Assembly (NCBI GenBank): GCA_018268915.1 | Contig: JAFDVQ010000004.1 | Span: forward strand, 124,001 to 188,000 | Source: Acidobacteriota bacterium | Lineage (GTDB): Bacteria; Acidobacteriota; Terriglobia; Terriglobales; Acidobacteriaceae | Direction: 5' to 3' | DNA: 64,000 nucleotides | In this document: piece by piece, positions 8,785 through 18,122 of the stretch | Position numbering within the stretch: position 1 is the stretch's first letter | Layout: every line of letters starts with the position of its first letter | Made by a program: the position numbers and the translations under genes | Notes under the pieces: generated by a model | Seen by the model: only the letters and a program-made list of their open reading frames with translations | What the model was told of the DNA's origin: nothing | Databases searched by the model: none

Positions 8785-10179
8785 ATGACAGCATCTTCAA
8801 ACAACACCAGGGCGGCGATTCTCGCGGCATTTGCGTTGGCAGTTGGGACGATCGCATGGGCTCAGTCCAGCCCCCAGCCCAGCACACCCACCGATCCATC
8901 CGCTCAATCTGCGCCTCAGTCAACACCGCCTTCCGCTCAGCCGGTGCCTCCGGGCACTGTCCCGGTGACCGGCGACGCACCGCCTAAGGCTTCGGATACA
9001 GACAAAGACAAGAAAGACACAGCCGCAGCTGATATCTCCGAATGCGTGCCTTCCTCTGATAGCGATACAGACAAGAAAGACAAGCACAAGAAGAAGGACA
9101 AGGATAAGAACAAGGCCGACAAGAACAATCCCTGCCCGGCCGGGACCGAGCCCGTCGCTGGCGACGTTGCAGCAACAAATGCCAAAGTCGACCCCGACAA
9201 GATTGTCGAAGTTGGAAGTCAGAAGCAGAACGTCAAGCCCGGCAGCATTCAGGACGTCAGCGCCGTTGGCAATCGCGACATCGGCGGCCGCGGCATGGGC
9301 AACTGGTACTCGACCGATACCGAGATCAAGATGGGCAAGATGTATGCCACCGAGATCGAGAAGAGCACCCGCTTCATCACTGACCCCGTCATCACCGAGT
9401 ACGTCAATCGCGTCGGACAGAACATCGTCAAGAATTCCGACTGCAAGGTTCCGTTCACTATCAAGGTCATTGATTCCGACGAGATCAACGCCATGGCTTT
9501 ACCGGGCGGCTTTTTCTATGTGAATTCCGGCCTGATCCTCAATGCCGATGAAGAGGCCGAACTCGCCGGCGTCATGGCTCACGAAACCGCACATGTTTGT
9601 GCGCATCATGCCGTCCGCGAGCAGACGCGCATGAACTACGCCCAGCTTGGCACCATCCCGCTGATCATGATGACCGGCTACAGCTGGACTGGATACGGCA
9701 TCTACGAAGCCACGCAGTTTGCGGTCCCGCTGACCTTCCTCAAATTCTCTCGCGACTTCGAAGCCCAGGCAGACTACCTCGGCATTCAATACATGTATCG
9801 CTCCGGCTATGACCCGCAGGCCTTCATCGCGTTCTTCGAGAAGGTTCAGGCTCTCGAGAAGCGCAAGCCCGGTCTCGTCGCAAAGGCGTTCTCTGATCAC
9901 CCGCAGACTCCTGACCGCATCCTCCACTCGCAGGACGAGATCGCGAAGATTCTCCCGGCGCGCGATGAGTACACCGTCACGACCTCCGAGTTCGACGACG
10001 TAAAAGCTCGCCTCGCGCGCATCGAGAACAAGCGCCGTCTCCTCGACACCAAGGACAAGAACAAGCCATCCCTCCGCCGTGCCAGCACGACCGACGACAA
10101 AAATGGACAGGCAGGGCAGGGGAAAGATGGAGACGATCGTCCGACGCTGCATCGTCGCGACGACCAGAACAACCAGTAA
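8785..10179 (+). CDS. Secreted M48-family zinc metalloprotease with charged linker
   Basis: A 464-residue exported peptidase. A signal peptide (ILAAFALAVGTIAWAQ) is followed by a Pro/Ser/Thr-rich stretch and then a striking lysine/aspartate-rich segment (DKKDKHKKKDKDKNKADKNN, about residues 94-113). The M48 domain follows, with the zinc motif HETAH at 266-270 and the third ligand Glu326 in FEAQADYLG. This is the BepA/LoiP/YfgC type, which handles outer-membrane or periplasmic protein quality control. The C-terminus is again charged. ATG 8785 is behind GAGGTGAGG. A strong terminator follows at 10216. Confidence 0.9.
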   Translation: MTASSNNTRAAILAAFALAVGTIAWAQSSPQPSTPTDPSAQSAPQSTPPSAQPVPPGTVPVTGDAPPKASDTDKDKKDTAAADISECVPSSDSDTDKKDKHKKKDKDKNKADKNNPCPAGTEPVAGDVAATNAKVDPDKIVEVGSQKQNVKPGSIQDVSAVGNRDIGGRGMGNWYSTDTEIKMGKMYATEIEKSTRFITDPVITEYVNRVGQNIVKNSDCKVPFTIKVIDSDEINAMALPGGFFYVNSGLILNADEEAELAGVMAHETAHVCAHHAVREQTRMNYAQLGTIPLIMMTGYSWTGYGIYEATQFAVPLTFLKFSRDFEAQADYLGIQYMYRSGYDPQAFIAFFEKVQALEKRKPGLVAKAFSDHPQTPDRILHSQDEIAKILPARDEYTVTTSEFDDVKARLARIENKRRLLDTKDKNKPSLRRASTTDDKNGQAGQGKDGDDRPTLHRRDDQNNQ

Positions 10180-10215
10180 CGCGATTGCACGAACGGTGCG
10201 CCTGGGGCACCGTCG

Positions 10216-10252
10216 AAACGCCGCTCATCTCGAGCGGCGTTTCTATTTTGTG
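10216..10252 (+). terminator. Rho-independent terminator after the M48 protease gene
   Basis: An 11-bp perfect stem (AAACGCCGCTC/GAGCGGCGTTT, 10216-10242) with a 5-base loop is followed by CTATTTTGT. It lies between two convergent genes and, with the A-run on its other side, could act in both directions. Confidence 0.82.
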
Positions 10253-10306
10253 CTTGCATTGAAGGGGAGCCTGCCGCTTTGTGAACTTCTGCGCTGATTT
10301 AGTCCT

Positions 10307-11518
10307 TTAGCTCGCGCGCACGTGTCGCTGAAGTTCGTCCGGAAGGCTCTGCTCAGGCTCGTATAGAACCCTGGAATCGTCGCCGCCCAGGATAGACAAC
10401 TCACTCGAAGCAGCAAAAACCAAGGGGAACCTTACCTTTACTTCCACTACACCCGTAGCGGCCTCTCTGAGCTCAAGGTGCGCCTGATCTCCGTAATGCA
10501 ATCTCAGCCGGCTTGTGATGTTATTGAGGCCAATTCCTGCGCCTTGCGTTCCGCTCTGCTCACTCGAATCAAGTCCCAGCCCGCTGTTGCGAACAGCGAT
10601 TTCAATCATGTCGCGCACGGGCTTCGCAACCACCTCTATAAACCCGCCATCGGTCACCTTCGACAATCCGTGCACGTACGCGTTCTCAATGATAGGCTGC
10701 AGCAACATCGCGGGAATCTGCGCATCATGCAGATGCGGATCGATATCGATCTCCTGGCGGATACGGCCTGATGCCCGAATATCTTGCAGCGTGAGATACA
10801 TCTCGATGAACTCCATTTCCTCCTGCAGCGTGATGACTTGCTTCGACCCACGCGCCAGCGAGATACGAAGCATATTGCTCAGCTGCTCCATCATCCTGTC
10901 TGCTGCGTGGACGTCGCTGTACATCAGGCTCGAAATCGCGTTCATCGTGTTGAATAGAAAGTGCGGATTAATCTGCATCCGCAGCGCCATCATCCGCGCT
11001 TCTGCCAGCTCAACCGCAAGCTCTGACATGGCCTTCTCGCGCTGCCGCGATTCGCGATAGTGCCCAACTCCGCGCACAATCGCGTAGGCAGCCCAGAAGA
11101 TTGCGGTATTTTCCAGAAACTCTTCACCCAGCGAGAAATCGAGCCTCTGCCAGAAACTCAGGTGCCCGCGGGCCATCGTCAGTTGCGGAAAGAATCCAAC
11201 CAGCACCATCTCCACGCCGATGCCAAGCGCCACGCTCAGAGGCCCCATCACGAAGAGCAGGTACCGCCAGCCCGCGCGCCGAAGCTTCTCGCCGTGCCAG
11301 CGCCAAAGCGTCCAGCAGATTAGTCCCCAAAGGGAGTACTGAACTTCCCATGCGCCAATAATCATGGCGGGGTTCAGATGGGTCTTTGGATAATAAATCC
11401 GCGCGTTCAGGTATTGTTGAACGGCGAAAAGCAGTCCAACCGACATAAAGCTGCCCAGGAAAGGGAAGAACCGCATTTTCTGAGGATCAGTCTGGATCGA
11501 GTCTCTCTCGCTAACCAT
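10307..11518 (-). CDS. LytS/YehU-type sensor histidine kinase
   Basis: A 403-residue membrane kinase of the His_kinase (LytS/AgrC-like) family. Four or so membrane helices fill the first 150 residues (FLGSFMSVGLLFAVQQYL, SLWGLICWTLW, YLLFVMGPLSVALGIGVEM and others). The phospho-acceptor motif is LRMQINPHFLFNTMNAISS, and the HATPase part shows PAMLLQPIIENAYVHG and GAGIGLNNITSRL. ATG 11518 follows AGGTGG; a GTG two codons upstream is possible. Its partner would be a LytTR response regulator, but none is adjacent, so it is an orphan kinase here. The signal it senses is unknown. Confidence 0.9.
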   Translation of the reverse strand: MVSERDSIQTDPQKMRFFPFLGSFMSVGLLFAVQQYLNARIYYPKTHLNPAMIIGAWEVQYSLWGLICWTLWRWHGEKLRRAGWRYLLFVMGPLSVALGIGVEMVLVGFFPQLTMARGHLSFWQRLDFSLGEEFLENTAIFWAAYAIVRGVGHYRESRQREKAMSELAVELAEARMMALRMQINPHFLFNTMNAISSLMYSDVHAADRMMEQLSNMLRISLARGSKQVITLQEEMEFIEMYLTLQDIRASGRIRQEIDIDPHLHDAQIPAMLLQPIIENAYVHGLSKVTDGGFIEVVAKPVRDMIEIAVRNSGLGLDSSEQSGTQGAGIGLNNITSRLRLHYGDQAHLELREAATGVVEVKVRFPLVFAASSELSILGGDDSRVLYEPEQSLPDELQRHVRAS

Positions 11519-11876
11519 CGCCACCTGGGACGCACCACTGGATTAGGCCCTAGTGTACTGTCGGCTAAGAGCGGCCGTCCCGGTACTCGTCACAAATTGC
11601 TGCCACTCATCAATCAGCAGCAGGGCAGCCAGCGGAGCCCGCACCATAAGCTTCAACAATCCCATCTATTGCGTTCATCCCGGCGAAAAACCCCAACAGA
11701 TTGCGATGAAGGGGTCTAACCCTCATTCTCCTCTAGGCTTAGGTGGAGGAATCACCCCCTGATTCCGGCAGAACTCCCCAAAATCCCTTGAAATCTCGGT
11801 CAAAACCGAGTTATAAACAGGATCACCGTCAGGGAAGTCGCACCGCCCCGCCGGAATCCTGCCTGGGGTACCCACC
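11519..11876. other. Intergenic region without a recognised gene
   Basis: This gap between the divergent kinase and HTH genes must carry the kinase promoter. No ORF in it has family-like features, and I saw no strong hairpin, tRNA or repeat shared with the other intergenic regions. Confidence 0.5.
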
Positions 11877-12140
11877 ATGCGCAACTCAGCCCTTCGCTCC
11901 AATCTTCTTGTCCCCGAAATCCGCGAGGTAATGGACATCCGCCAGGCCTCCGACTACCTTGGCATCTCGCCCGACACCCTCTACAAGTACGCCTCAGAAG
12001 GCTTTGTACCCGCTTTCAAACTGGGGAACCGCTGGCGCTTCAAGCGCTCCCGCCTCGACGAATGGATGGACCGCCAGTCCGACGCCACAGCCGCCGAAGT
12101 CAACCCGGACATGAAGAAGCCCGTCAAGCCCGCGGTGTGA
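11877..12140 (+). CDS. Excisionase/MerR-type helix-turn-helix DNA-binding protein
   Basis: A small protein with a winged HTH of the 'excisionase family DNA-binding domain' (HTH_17): DIRQASDYLGISPDTLYKY followed by GFVPAFKLGNRWRFKRSRLDEWM, the helix-turn-helix and the wing that end in the typical 'W' helix. The first ATG (11877) gives 87 aa; ATG 11931 gives 69 aa starting at MDIRQAS, and GAGG only two bases before it makes that start less certain. No integrase, phage or plasmid gene is near, so it is probably a stand-alone regulator and not a true excisionase. The target is unknown. Confidence 0.8.
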   Translation: MRNSALRSNLLVPEIREVMDIRQASDYLGISPDTLYKYASEGFVPAFKLGNRWRFKRSRLDEWMDRQSDATAAEVNPDMKKPVKPAV

Positions 12141-12174
12141 AGCGCATGGGACTGGACTGTTCGAGCCAGCCGGA

Positions 12175-14637
12175 CTAGTCCGCCCGAAGCGCCTCGACTG
12201 GATCTACCCTCGACGCCCGCAATCCCGGTATCCAGACCGCGATCATCGCGACCCCAGTCAAAAGAAGAGGCGCGACCACAAACGCGACCGGATCCCACGC
12301 CTTCACTCCAAACAGCAGGCTTTCCATCAAGCGTGTGAGCCCGAACGCGGCACCGACTCCAAGAACGAGCCCAACGATAGCCAGTCGCATACCTTGCCAC
12401 ACGATCAGTCGACGGATCATCGCACGATCCGCCCCCAGCGCCATGCGAATTCCCATCTCCTGCGTGCGCAGCGCAACTGAGTAGGCCATCAGCGCATAGA
12501 TGCCGATGGCGGCAAGCACCACAGCCGCAAATCCGAAGATCGAAAGCAGCAGCATGTTGAAGTTTTCGCGCGCCGTCGAATTTCCCATGACTTCATCCAT
12601 CGTCCGAACATGTCCGAGGGGAAATCCGCCGCTTGCGATTCGTAGTTGCTCGCTCACGGGTCCGATCAGCGCGTGTGGATCGTCGCGAGTCTTGACAGCC
12701 CAGATCAGCGCCGAAGTATCCGAGTACGCCGCTGTGTAAGCGTCTGTCACCTGCGCTGTCGGGACCATCATCATCGCGTCCACGGGATGTCCAAGACCGG
12801 TGTTGTGCGAGTCACCAACAATTCCGATGATGGTTCGCATTGGCTCGACGGTGTCCGGGCCCATTCCCACTCCGACAAGCAAATGCTGCCCCACCGGATC
12901 CTTATCGGGGAAGAACTGCTTCGCAAACGATTCGTTGATTAGCGCGACGCCCGGATTTGCCTTCGTGTCTGTCTCTGCAAAATCTCTTCCGCGCAGCAAC
13001 GGAATCCGAAACGCATCTAGATACCCGGGCGAAAAGCTCATCCAGCGGCTACCTAGAATCCCTTTGCTCTCCTCGCCGATGATCTGGAACGGAAGGCCGT
13101 CATCTACCTTGATCGGCAACCACGTCGTCGTGCCTGACGTCATGACCCCGGGCAGGGAATTGATCTTCTCGCGACCACGCCTCGACAAGTCCGCGACCCC
13201 GGCAGCCGTGTGCAGTTTTGCCCCCGTCATCGACATCTCTGCGGTGAGAACGTTTCGCGCATCGAAGCCGGGACCAACGCTGCGAAGAGCAACAAGTGTT
13301 TTGATCAGCAAACCTGCTCCCACAAGCAGCACCACCGCGAGCGAAACTTCGCTGATGACCAGCAGAGCACGTGCCTTTCCTTGCCGGAAACCTGTGCCTG
13401 TACGGTTTGCGCTCTCCTTCAGCGCAGTGCTCACATCGGATCGCGATGCCATCAGTGCTGGCACGAGGCCAAATATGATCGCGGTCGCCAGCGAAATCGC
13501 CAGCGTGAAAACAAGCACTCGCCAATCCAGGCCAATAGCCGAACCGTTGTCGCCCAGTCTTGGCAGTCCCGCCGGGCTGATCGAAAGCAAGCCCCGCATT
13601 CCGGCATATCCTAGCGCGACACCAACCGCACCTCCTGCACATGCGAGGATCGCGCTTTCCGTCAGCAGCTGGCGCACGATGCGCGCGCGACTAGCTCCCA
13701 GCGCAGATCGGATTGCCAACTCGCGGCGTCGTCCCGTCGCGCGCGCCAGCAGAAGATTTGCAACGTTTGCGCATGCAATCAGCAGGACGAGACTCACAGC
13801 GCCGAGCATCACGCCAAGCGAACGACGTGCATCGCCGACAACGGAATCCCGCAGCGGCAGCAGACTGATGATCGACGGAGTTGCGTCTGCTGGTATCGGG
13901 AACTCGCGATAGAATTCCGCGGCAGCGACCTTCATCTGCGCGTTGGCCGCTGGAAGGCTCACGCCGGGCTTCAGACGCGCCGCCGCCTGGAAAAACATGT
14001 TCTGGTTATTGCTCGCGGGAGGAAATTGGAATGGCAACCAGATGTCAGCCTCTGGATCGGGACGGAAATCTGATCCTATGACGCCTACGATCGTGTAGGA
14101 CTCATTCCCAAGAAGCAAAGTTTTACCAGCGACCGATGCGTCGCCTGCGAAGCGTCGCTGCCAAAGGCCGTAGCTGATCACAACGTTCTTGCCGCCATTG
14201 GGAGCATCCTCTGCGGGAAGGAACGTACGTCCCAACACAGGACGCGCCCCGAAGAGCCGGAAGTACGCTTCGGAAACATGGATGCCGCGCAGTTGTTCCG
14301 GCCGATCACCGGTCAACGTAAAGCCTGGACTTGTAAAGTCGAACGCCGCCACATCCTGCAATGCGCTTGTTTGCGCCTGGTAGATATGAAACAGCGGAAT
14401 CGAGCAGAGGTTTGATGACAGCATCTGTCCGCCGTTAGGCGAGTGCATTTGAAACTGCACCATTCGGTCCGATTCGGGATAGCTCAGCGGTTTTAAAATC
14501 ACCGCGTTCACAACGCTGAAGACAGCTGTATTCGCGCCGATCCCCAGTGCCAGAGCGGCAATTGCCGCGACAGTAAACCCCGGATTCTTGGCGAACATCT
14601 TCAGCGCATGGCGCACGTCGCTTCCTGCATTGGTCAT
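12175..14637 (-). CDS. ADOP 1: MacB/FtsX-type ABC permease
   Basis: An 820-residue 'acidobacterial duplicated orphan permease': two MacB_PCD/FtsX units fused in one chain. Each unit has an N-terminal helix, a periplasmic domain and a membrane block. The first begins HALKMFAKNPGFTVAAIAALALGIGANTA; membrane blocks include SLGVMLGAVSLVLLIACANVANLLLARATGRRRE and, at the C-terminus, RTQEMGIRMALGADRAMIRRL with WIPGLRASRVDPVEALRAD. ATG 14637 is chosen because AGGGAGG lies seven bases upstream. No ATPase gene is adjacent, which is typical of ADOPs. It lacks the N-terminal prefix seen in ADOP 2. The substrate is unknown. Confidence 0.9.
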   Translation of the reverse strand: MTNAGSDVRHALKMFAKNPGFTVAAIAALALGIGANTAVFSVVNAVILKPLSYPESDRMVQFQMHSPNGGQMLSSNLCSIPLFHIYQAQTSALQDVAAFDFTSPGFTLTGDRPEQLRGIHVSEAYFRLFGARPVLGRTFLPAEDAPNGGKNVVISYGLWQRRFAGDASVAGKTLLLGNESYTIVGVIGSDFRPDPEADIWLPFQFPPASNNQNMFFQAAARLKPGVSLPAANAQMKVAAAEFYREFPIPADATPSIISLLPLRDSVVGDARRSLGVMLGAVSLVLLIACANVANLLLARATGRRRELAIRSALGASRARIVRQLLTESAILACAGGAVGVALGYAGMRGLLSISPAGLPRLGDNGSAIGLDWRVLVFTLAISLATAIIFGLVPALMASRSDVSTALKESANRTGTGFRQGKARALLVISEVSLAVVLLVGAGLLIKTLVALRSVGPGFDARNVLTAEMSMTGAKLHTAAGVADLSRRGREKINSLPGVMTSGTTTWLPIKVDDGLPFQIIGEESKGILGSRWMSFSPGYLDAFRIPLLRGRDFAETDTKANPGVALINESFAKQFFPDKDPVGQHLLVGVGMGPDTVEPMRTIIGIVGDSHNTGLGHPVDAMMMVPTAQVTDAYTAAYSDTSALIWAVKTRDDPHALIGPVSEQLRIASGGFPLGHVRTMDEVMGNSTARENFNMLLLSIFGFAAVVLAAIGIYALMAYSVALRTQEMGIRMALGADRAMIRRLIVWQGMRLAIVGLVLGVGAAFGLTRLMESLLFGVKAWDPVAFVVAPLLLTGVAMIAVWIPGLRASRVDPVEALRAD

Positions 14638-14802
14638 TGCTTGGCCTCCCTGCATTGGTGCTTATCCATGCAGGCACGAAGTTTGACCATAACTAAATGC
14701 CAATCGGCAACACTGGCAAGCAGATTGTAAACGCTCACTGCAAACGGCCCGTGGTGTGGTCTCGAACGCTGAGTCTCAGCTTCGCGTGATATACCTTTCC
14801 CG

Positions 14803-15894
14803 ATGGACCACGCACGCCGCCTCGGCCAGGTACGCCGCCGTATCGCCAAAGCCGGACTCACCGGTCTTCTCGTCACTCACCTCATCGATATTCGCTATCT
14901 CGTCGGATTCACGGGTTCGAGTGCCGCATTAGCAGTCACTCGTCGCGGTGCGCGGCTCTTCACAGACGGTAGGTACACGGCGCAGGCCTCTCAGCAGGTG
15001 AAAGGTGCCCAGGTCCAGATCGTCTCCGGCCTTCCGGCGATCGCTGCCATCCAATGGCTCGCAGCCCAGGCTGGCTCCAACAGCGCAGGCTTCGACCCCA
15101 CTCACACCACGGTCGCCGACTTCACCCGGCTTCGCTCCGGACTGCCGTCAAAGCTGAGGCGAACCTTCCTCACTCCACTCGCCGCCCCGCTCGTCGAACC
15201 GCTCCGTATGATCAAGGATGAAGACGAACTCGCCATCATCCAGGAGAATGCCCTTATCGGCTGCCGCCTTTTCGACCACATACTCACTGTCATCCGGCCC
15301 GGCATCCGGGAGATCGAGGTCGCTGCCGAACTCGAATATCAGGCTCGACTACATGGTGCCGAAGGCATGAGCTTCGAAACCATCGTTGCCTCAGGCGAGC
15401 GCTCCGCTTTGCCTCACGGGAAAGCCTCCACAGCCCGACTCCCGCGCAAAGGATTCGTGACACTCGACTTCGGTATAATCCGGGAGGGCTACTGCTCTGA
15501 CATGACCAGAACAGTTTGCCTGGGGTCTCCGAGGTCGGAAGAGCGAAAAGCGTACGAAGCAGTCCTGGAAGCGCAGGAGGCTGGAGTTGCCTCTGTTTGC
15601 GGAGGCGCAAGCTGCGGCGAGGTCGATGAAGCCGCGCGCAGCGTCCTTCGTAAGGCTGGGATGGCAGACGCGTTTACCCACTCAACTGGCCACGGTGTAG
15701 GGCTTGAGATTCACGAACAACCCCGCCTTGGCGCGGGACAGAAAACGAGGCTTCAACCGGGCATGGTTGTTACCATTGAACCCGGAGTTTACTGGCCGGG
15801 TAAGTTCGGCCTGCGCATCGAAGATATGGTGGCCGTCACCAAAACTGGAGGCCAGGTGCTGACGCCCGCACCCAAAGCCCTCATCGAACTTTGA
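14803..15894 (+). CDS. M24 metallopeptidase, Xaa-Pro aminopeptidase/dipeptidase
   Basis: A 363-residue cytoplasmic peptidase that cleaves N-terminal residues before proline. An N-terminal creatinase-like domain (about residues 1-125, ending PLRMIKDEDELAIIQ) precedes the pita-bread fold. Metal ligands appear in VTLDFGIIREGYCSDMTRT (two Asp), THSTGHGVGLEIHE (His), MVVTIEPGVY (Glu) and GLRIEDMV (Glu). The gene starts 165 bases from the divergent ADOP 1. It leads a string with accB and accC (56 and 99 base gaps), an order seen in many bacteria, where efp often lies between; here efp is missing. Confidence 0.9.
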   Translation: MDHARRLGQVRRRIAKAGLTGLLVTHLIDIRYLVGFTGSSAALAVTRRGARLFTDGRYTAQASQQVKGAQVQIVSGLPAIAAIQWLAAQAGSNSAGFDPTHTTVADFTRLRSGLPSKLRRTFLTPLAAPLVEPLRMIKDEDELAIIQENALIGCRLFDHILTVIRPGIREIEVAAELEYQARLHGAEGMSFETIVASGERSALPHGKASTARLPRKGFVTLDFGIIREGYCSDMTRTVCLGSPRSEERKAYEAVLEAQEAGVASVCGGASCGEVDEAARSVLRKAGMADAFTHSTGHGVGLEIHEQPRLGAGQKTRLQPGMVVTIEPGVYWPGKFGLRIEDMVAVTKTGGQVLTPAPKALIEL

Positions 15895-15950
15895 TCGACT
15901 GTTGACCGAACTGATTTGTCACTCGCTGACGCGAGAAAGCTAAGGAACGA

Positions 15951-16448
15951 ATGAAACCACAGGACATGAAAGATCTCAGGGAACTGATTGAGTTCCTGAA
16001 GGAATATGGGGTCGCAGAGTTCGACCTCGACCGCGGCGACACGAAGATCCGGCTCAAATTCTCGCAGCCCGGCACTGCATCAGCCGGGGTCGCCGATATT
16101 GCCAAGCTCGTCGCCGCTGCTCCGATCGCGCACGCAGTTGCTACGCCTGTTGCCGCACCCCCTGCGCAGACAGCAGCAGCCACGCCCGCGGTAGATCCAG
16201 ATGCCGGCCTTCACATCGTCAAGTCGCCGATCGTCGGCACATTCTATGGCTCGCCCTCGCCCGGGGCGCCCGCATTCGTCTCTCCCGGCGATCACGTTGA
16301 AAAGGGCCAGGTCATATGCATCGTCGAAGCCATGAAGCTGATGAACGAAATCGAAGCCGATGCCTCAGGTGAAGTCGTCAAGTGCCTCATCACCAACGGC
16401 CAGCCCATCGAATTTGGACAGCCGTTGTTTTCCATCCGAGTCGGCTAG
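15951..16448 (+). CDS. accB: Acetyl-CoA carboxylase biotin carboxyl carrier protein
   Basis: A 165-residue carrier that shuttles carboxyl groups from AccC to the carboxyltransferase in fatty acid synthesis. The N-terminus DMKDLRELIEFLKEYGVAEFDL is the usual AccB lead-in; an Ala/Pro linker (about residues 50-80) leads to the biotinyl domain, where the lysine in VEAMKLMNE is biotinylated. ATG 15951 follows GCTAAGGAACG. It lies directly before accC, which completes the biotin carboxylase half of the enzyme; accA and accD are not in the window. Confidence 0.95.
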   Translation: MKPQDMKDLRELIEFLKEYGVAEFDLDRGDTKIRLKFSQPGTASAGVADIAKLVAAAPIAHAVATPVAAPPAQTAAATPAVDPDAGLHIVKSPIVGTFYGSPSPGAPAFVSPGDHVEKGQVICIVEAMKLMNEIEADASGEVVKCLITNGQPIEFGQPLFSIRVG

Positions 16449-16491
16449 ATCACCGCGTGATTCTCACGGTTCGTTTGCCGGGGAGGACCAC

Positions 16492-16530
16492 CTAACTCCG
16501 CTAGCCCTGCTGACGCCGCTAACTCCGCTG
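16492..16530 (+). repeat. Degenerate 9-base tandem repeat in the accB-accC spacer
   Basis: Four units of nine bases (CTAACTCCG, CTAGCCCTG, CTGACGCCG, CTAACTCCG) run end to end; the first and last are identical. They sit about 20 bases before accC and keep an open frame reading Leu-Thr-Pro-like repeats. Origin and function are unknown. Confidence 0.55.
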
Positions 16531-16547
16531 CTTTTCAAAGGTTCTGA

Positions 16548-17897
<1,350 letters not shown>

Positions 17898-17935
17898 CTC
17901 TGCAACACCACACACACATTTCCTTTCAAACACGG

Positions 17936-18007
17936 CTGTCACCCTGAGCGAACGGGGCCCCGAACGTTTTCTTCTGTTCGGGGTGGTGAGTCGAAGGATC
18001 TGCAGTT
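17936..18007. repeat. Dispersed TGTCATCCTGAGCG repeat, copy 2
   Basis: This copy runs from CTGTCACCCTGAGCGA to GAAGGATCTGCAGTT after accC. Its middle holds an 8-bp hairpin (CCCCGAAC/GTTCGGGG, 17958-17983) not present in copy 1, so it may also help end accC transcripts, although no T-run follows. Confidence 0.68.
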
Positions 18008-18059
18008 GCATTTCGCCTTCTTTTGACGAGCCGTCGACACTGAAAAAGTATTAAAGTAT

Positions 18060-18073
18060 GTGACGTAGATCAC
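18060..18073. promoter_or_regulatory. Crp/Fnr-type operator upstream of the octaheme cytochrome gene
   Basis: The perfect palindrome GTGA-N6-TCAC (GTGACGTAGATCAC) lies 50 bases before the ATG at 18123. It fits the half-site layout of Crp/Fnr-superfamily regulators (TGTGA-N6-TCACA core). The regulator is not in the window; whether it is a Crp-, Fnr- or Nnr-like protein cannot be told. Confidence 0.5.
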
Positions 18074-18122
18074 CGTACAAATCCTACAAGCCTCCCTAAA
18101 ATGCCCCGAACAGGAGATTGTC

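Noticed and set aside
11877..12140. Sign of a prophage or integrative element (excisionase-like protein)
   Set aside because: No integrase, attachment-site repeat, tRNA or phage gene is near. HTH_17 proteins are often plain regulators.
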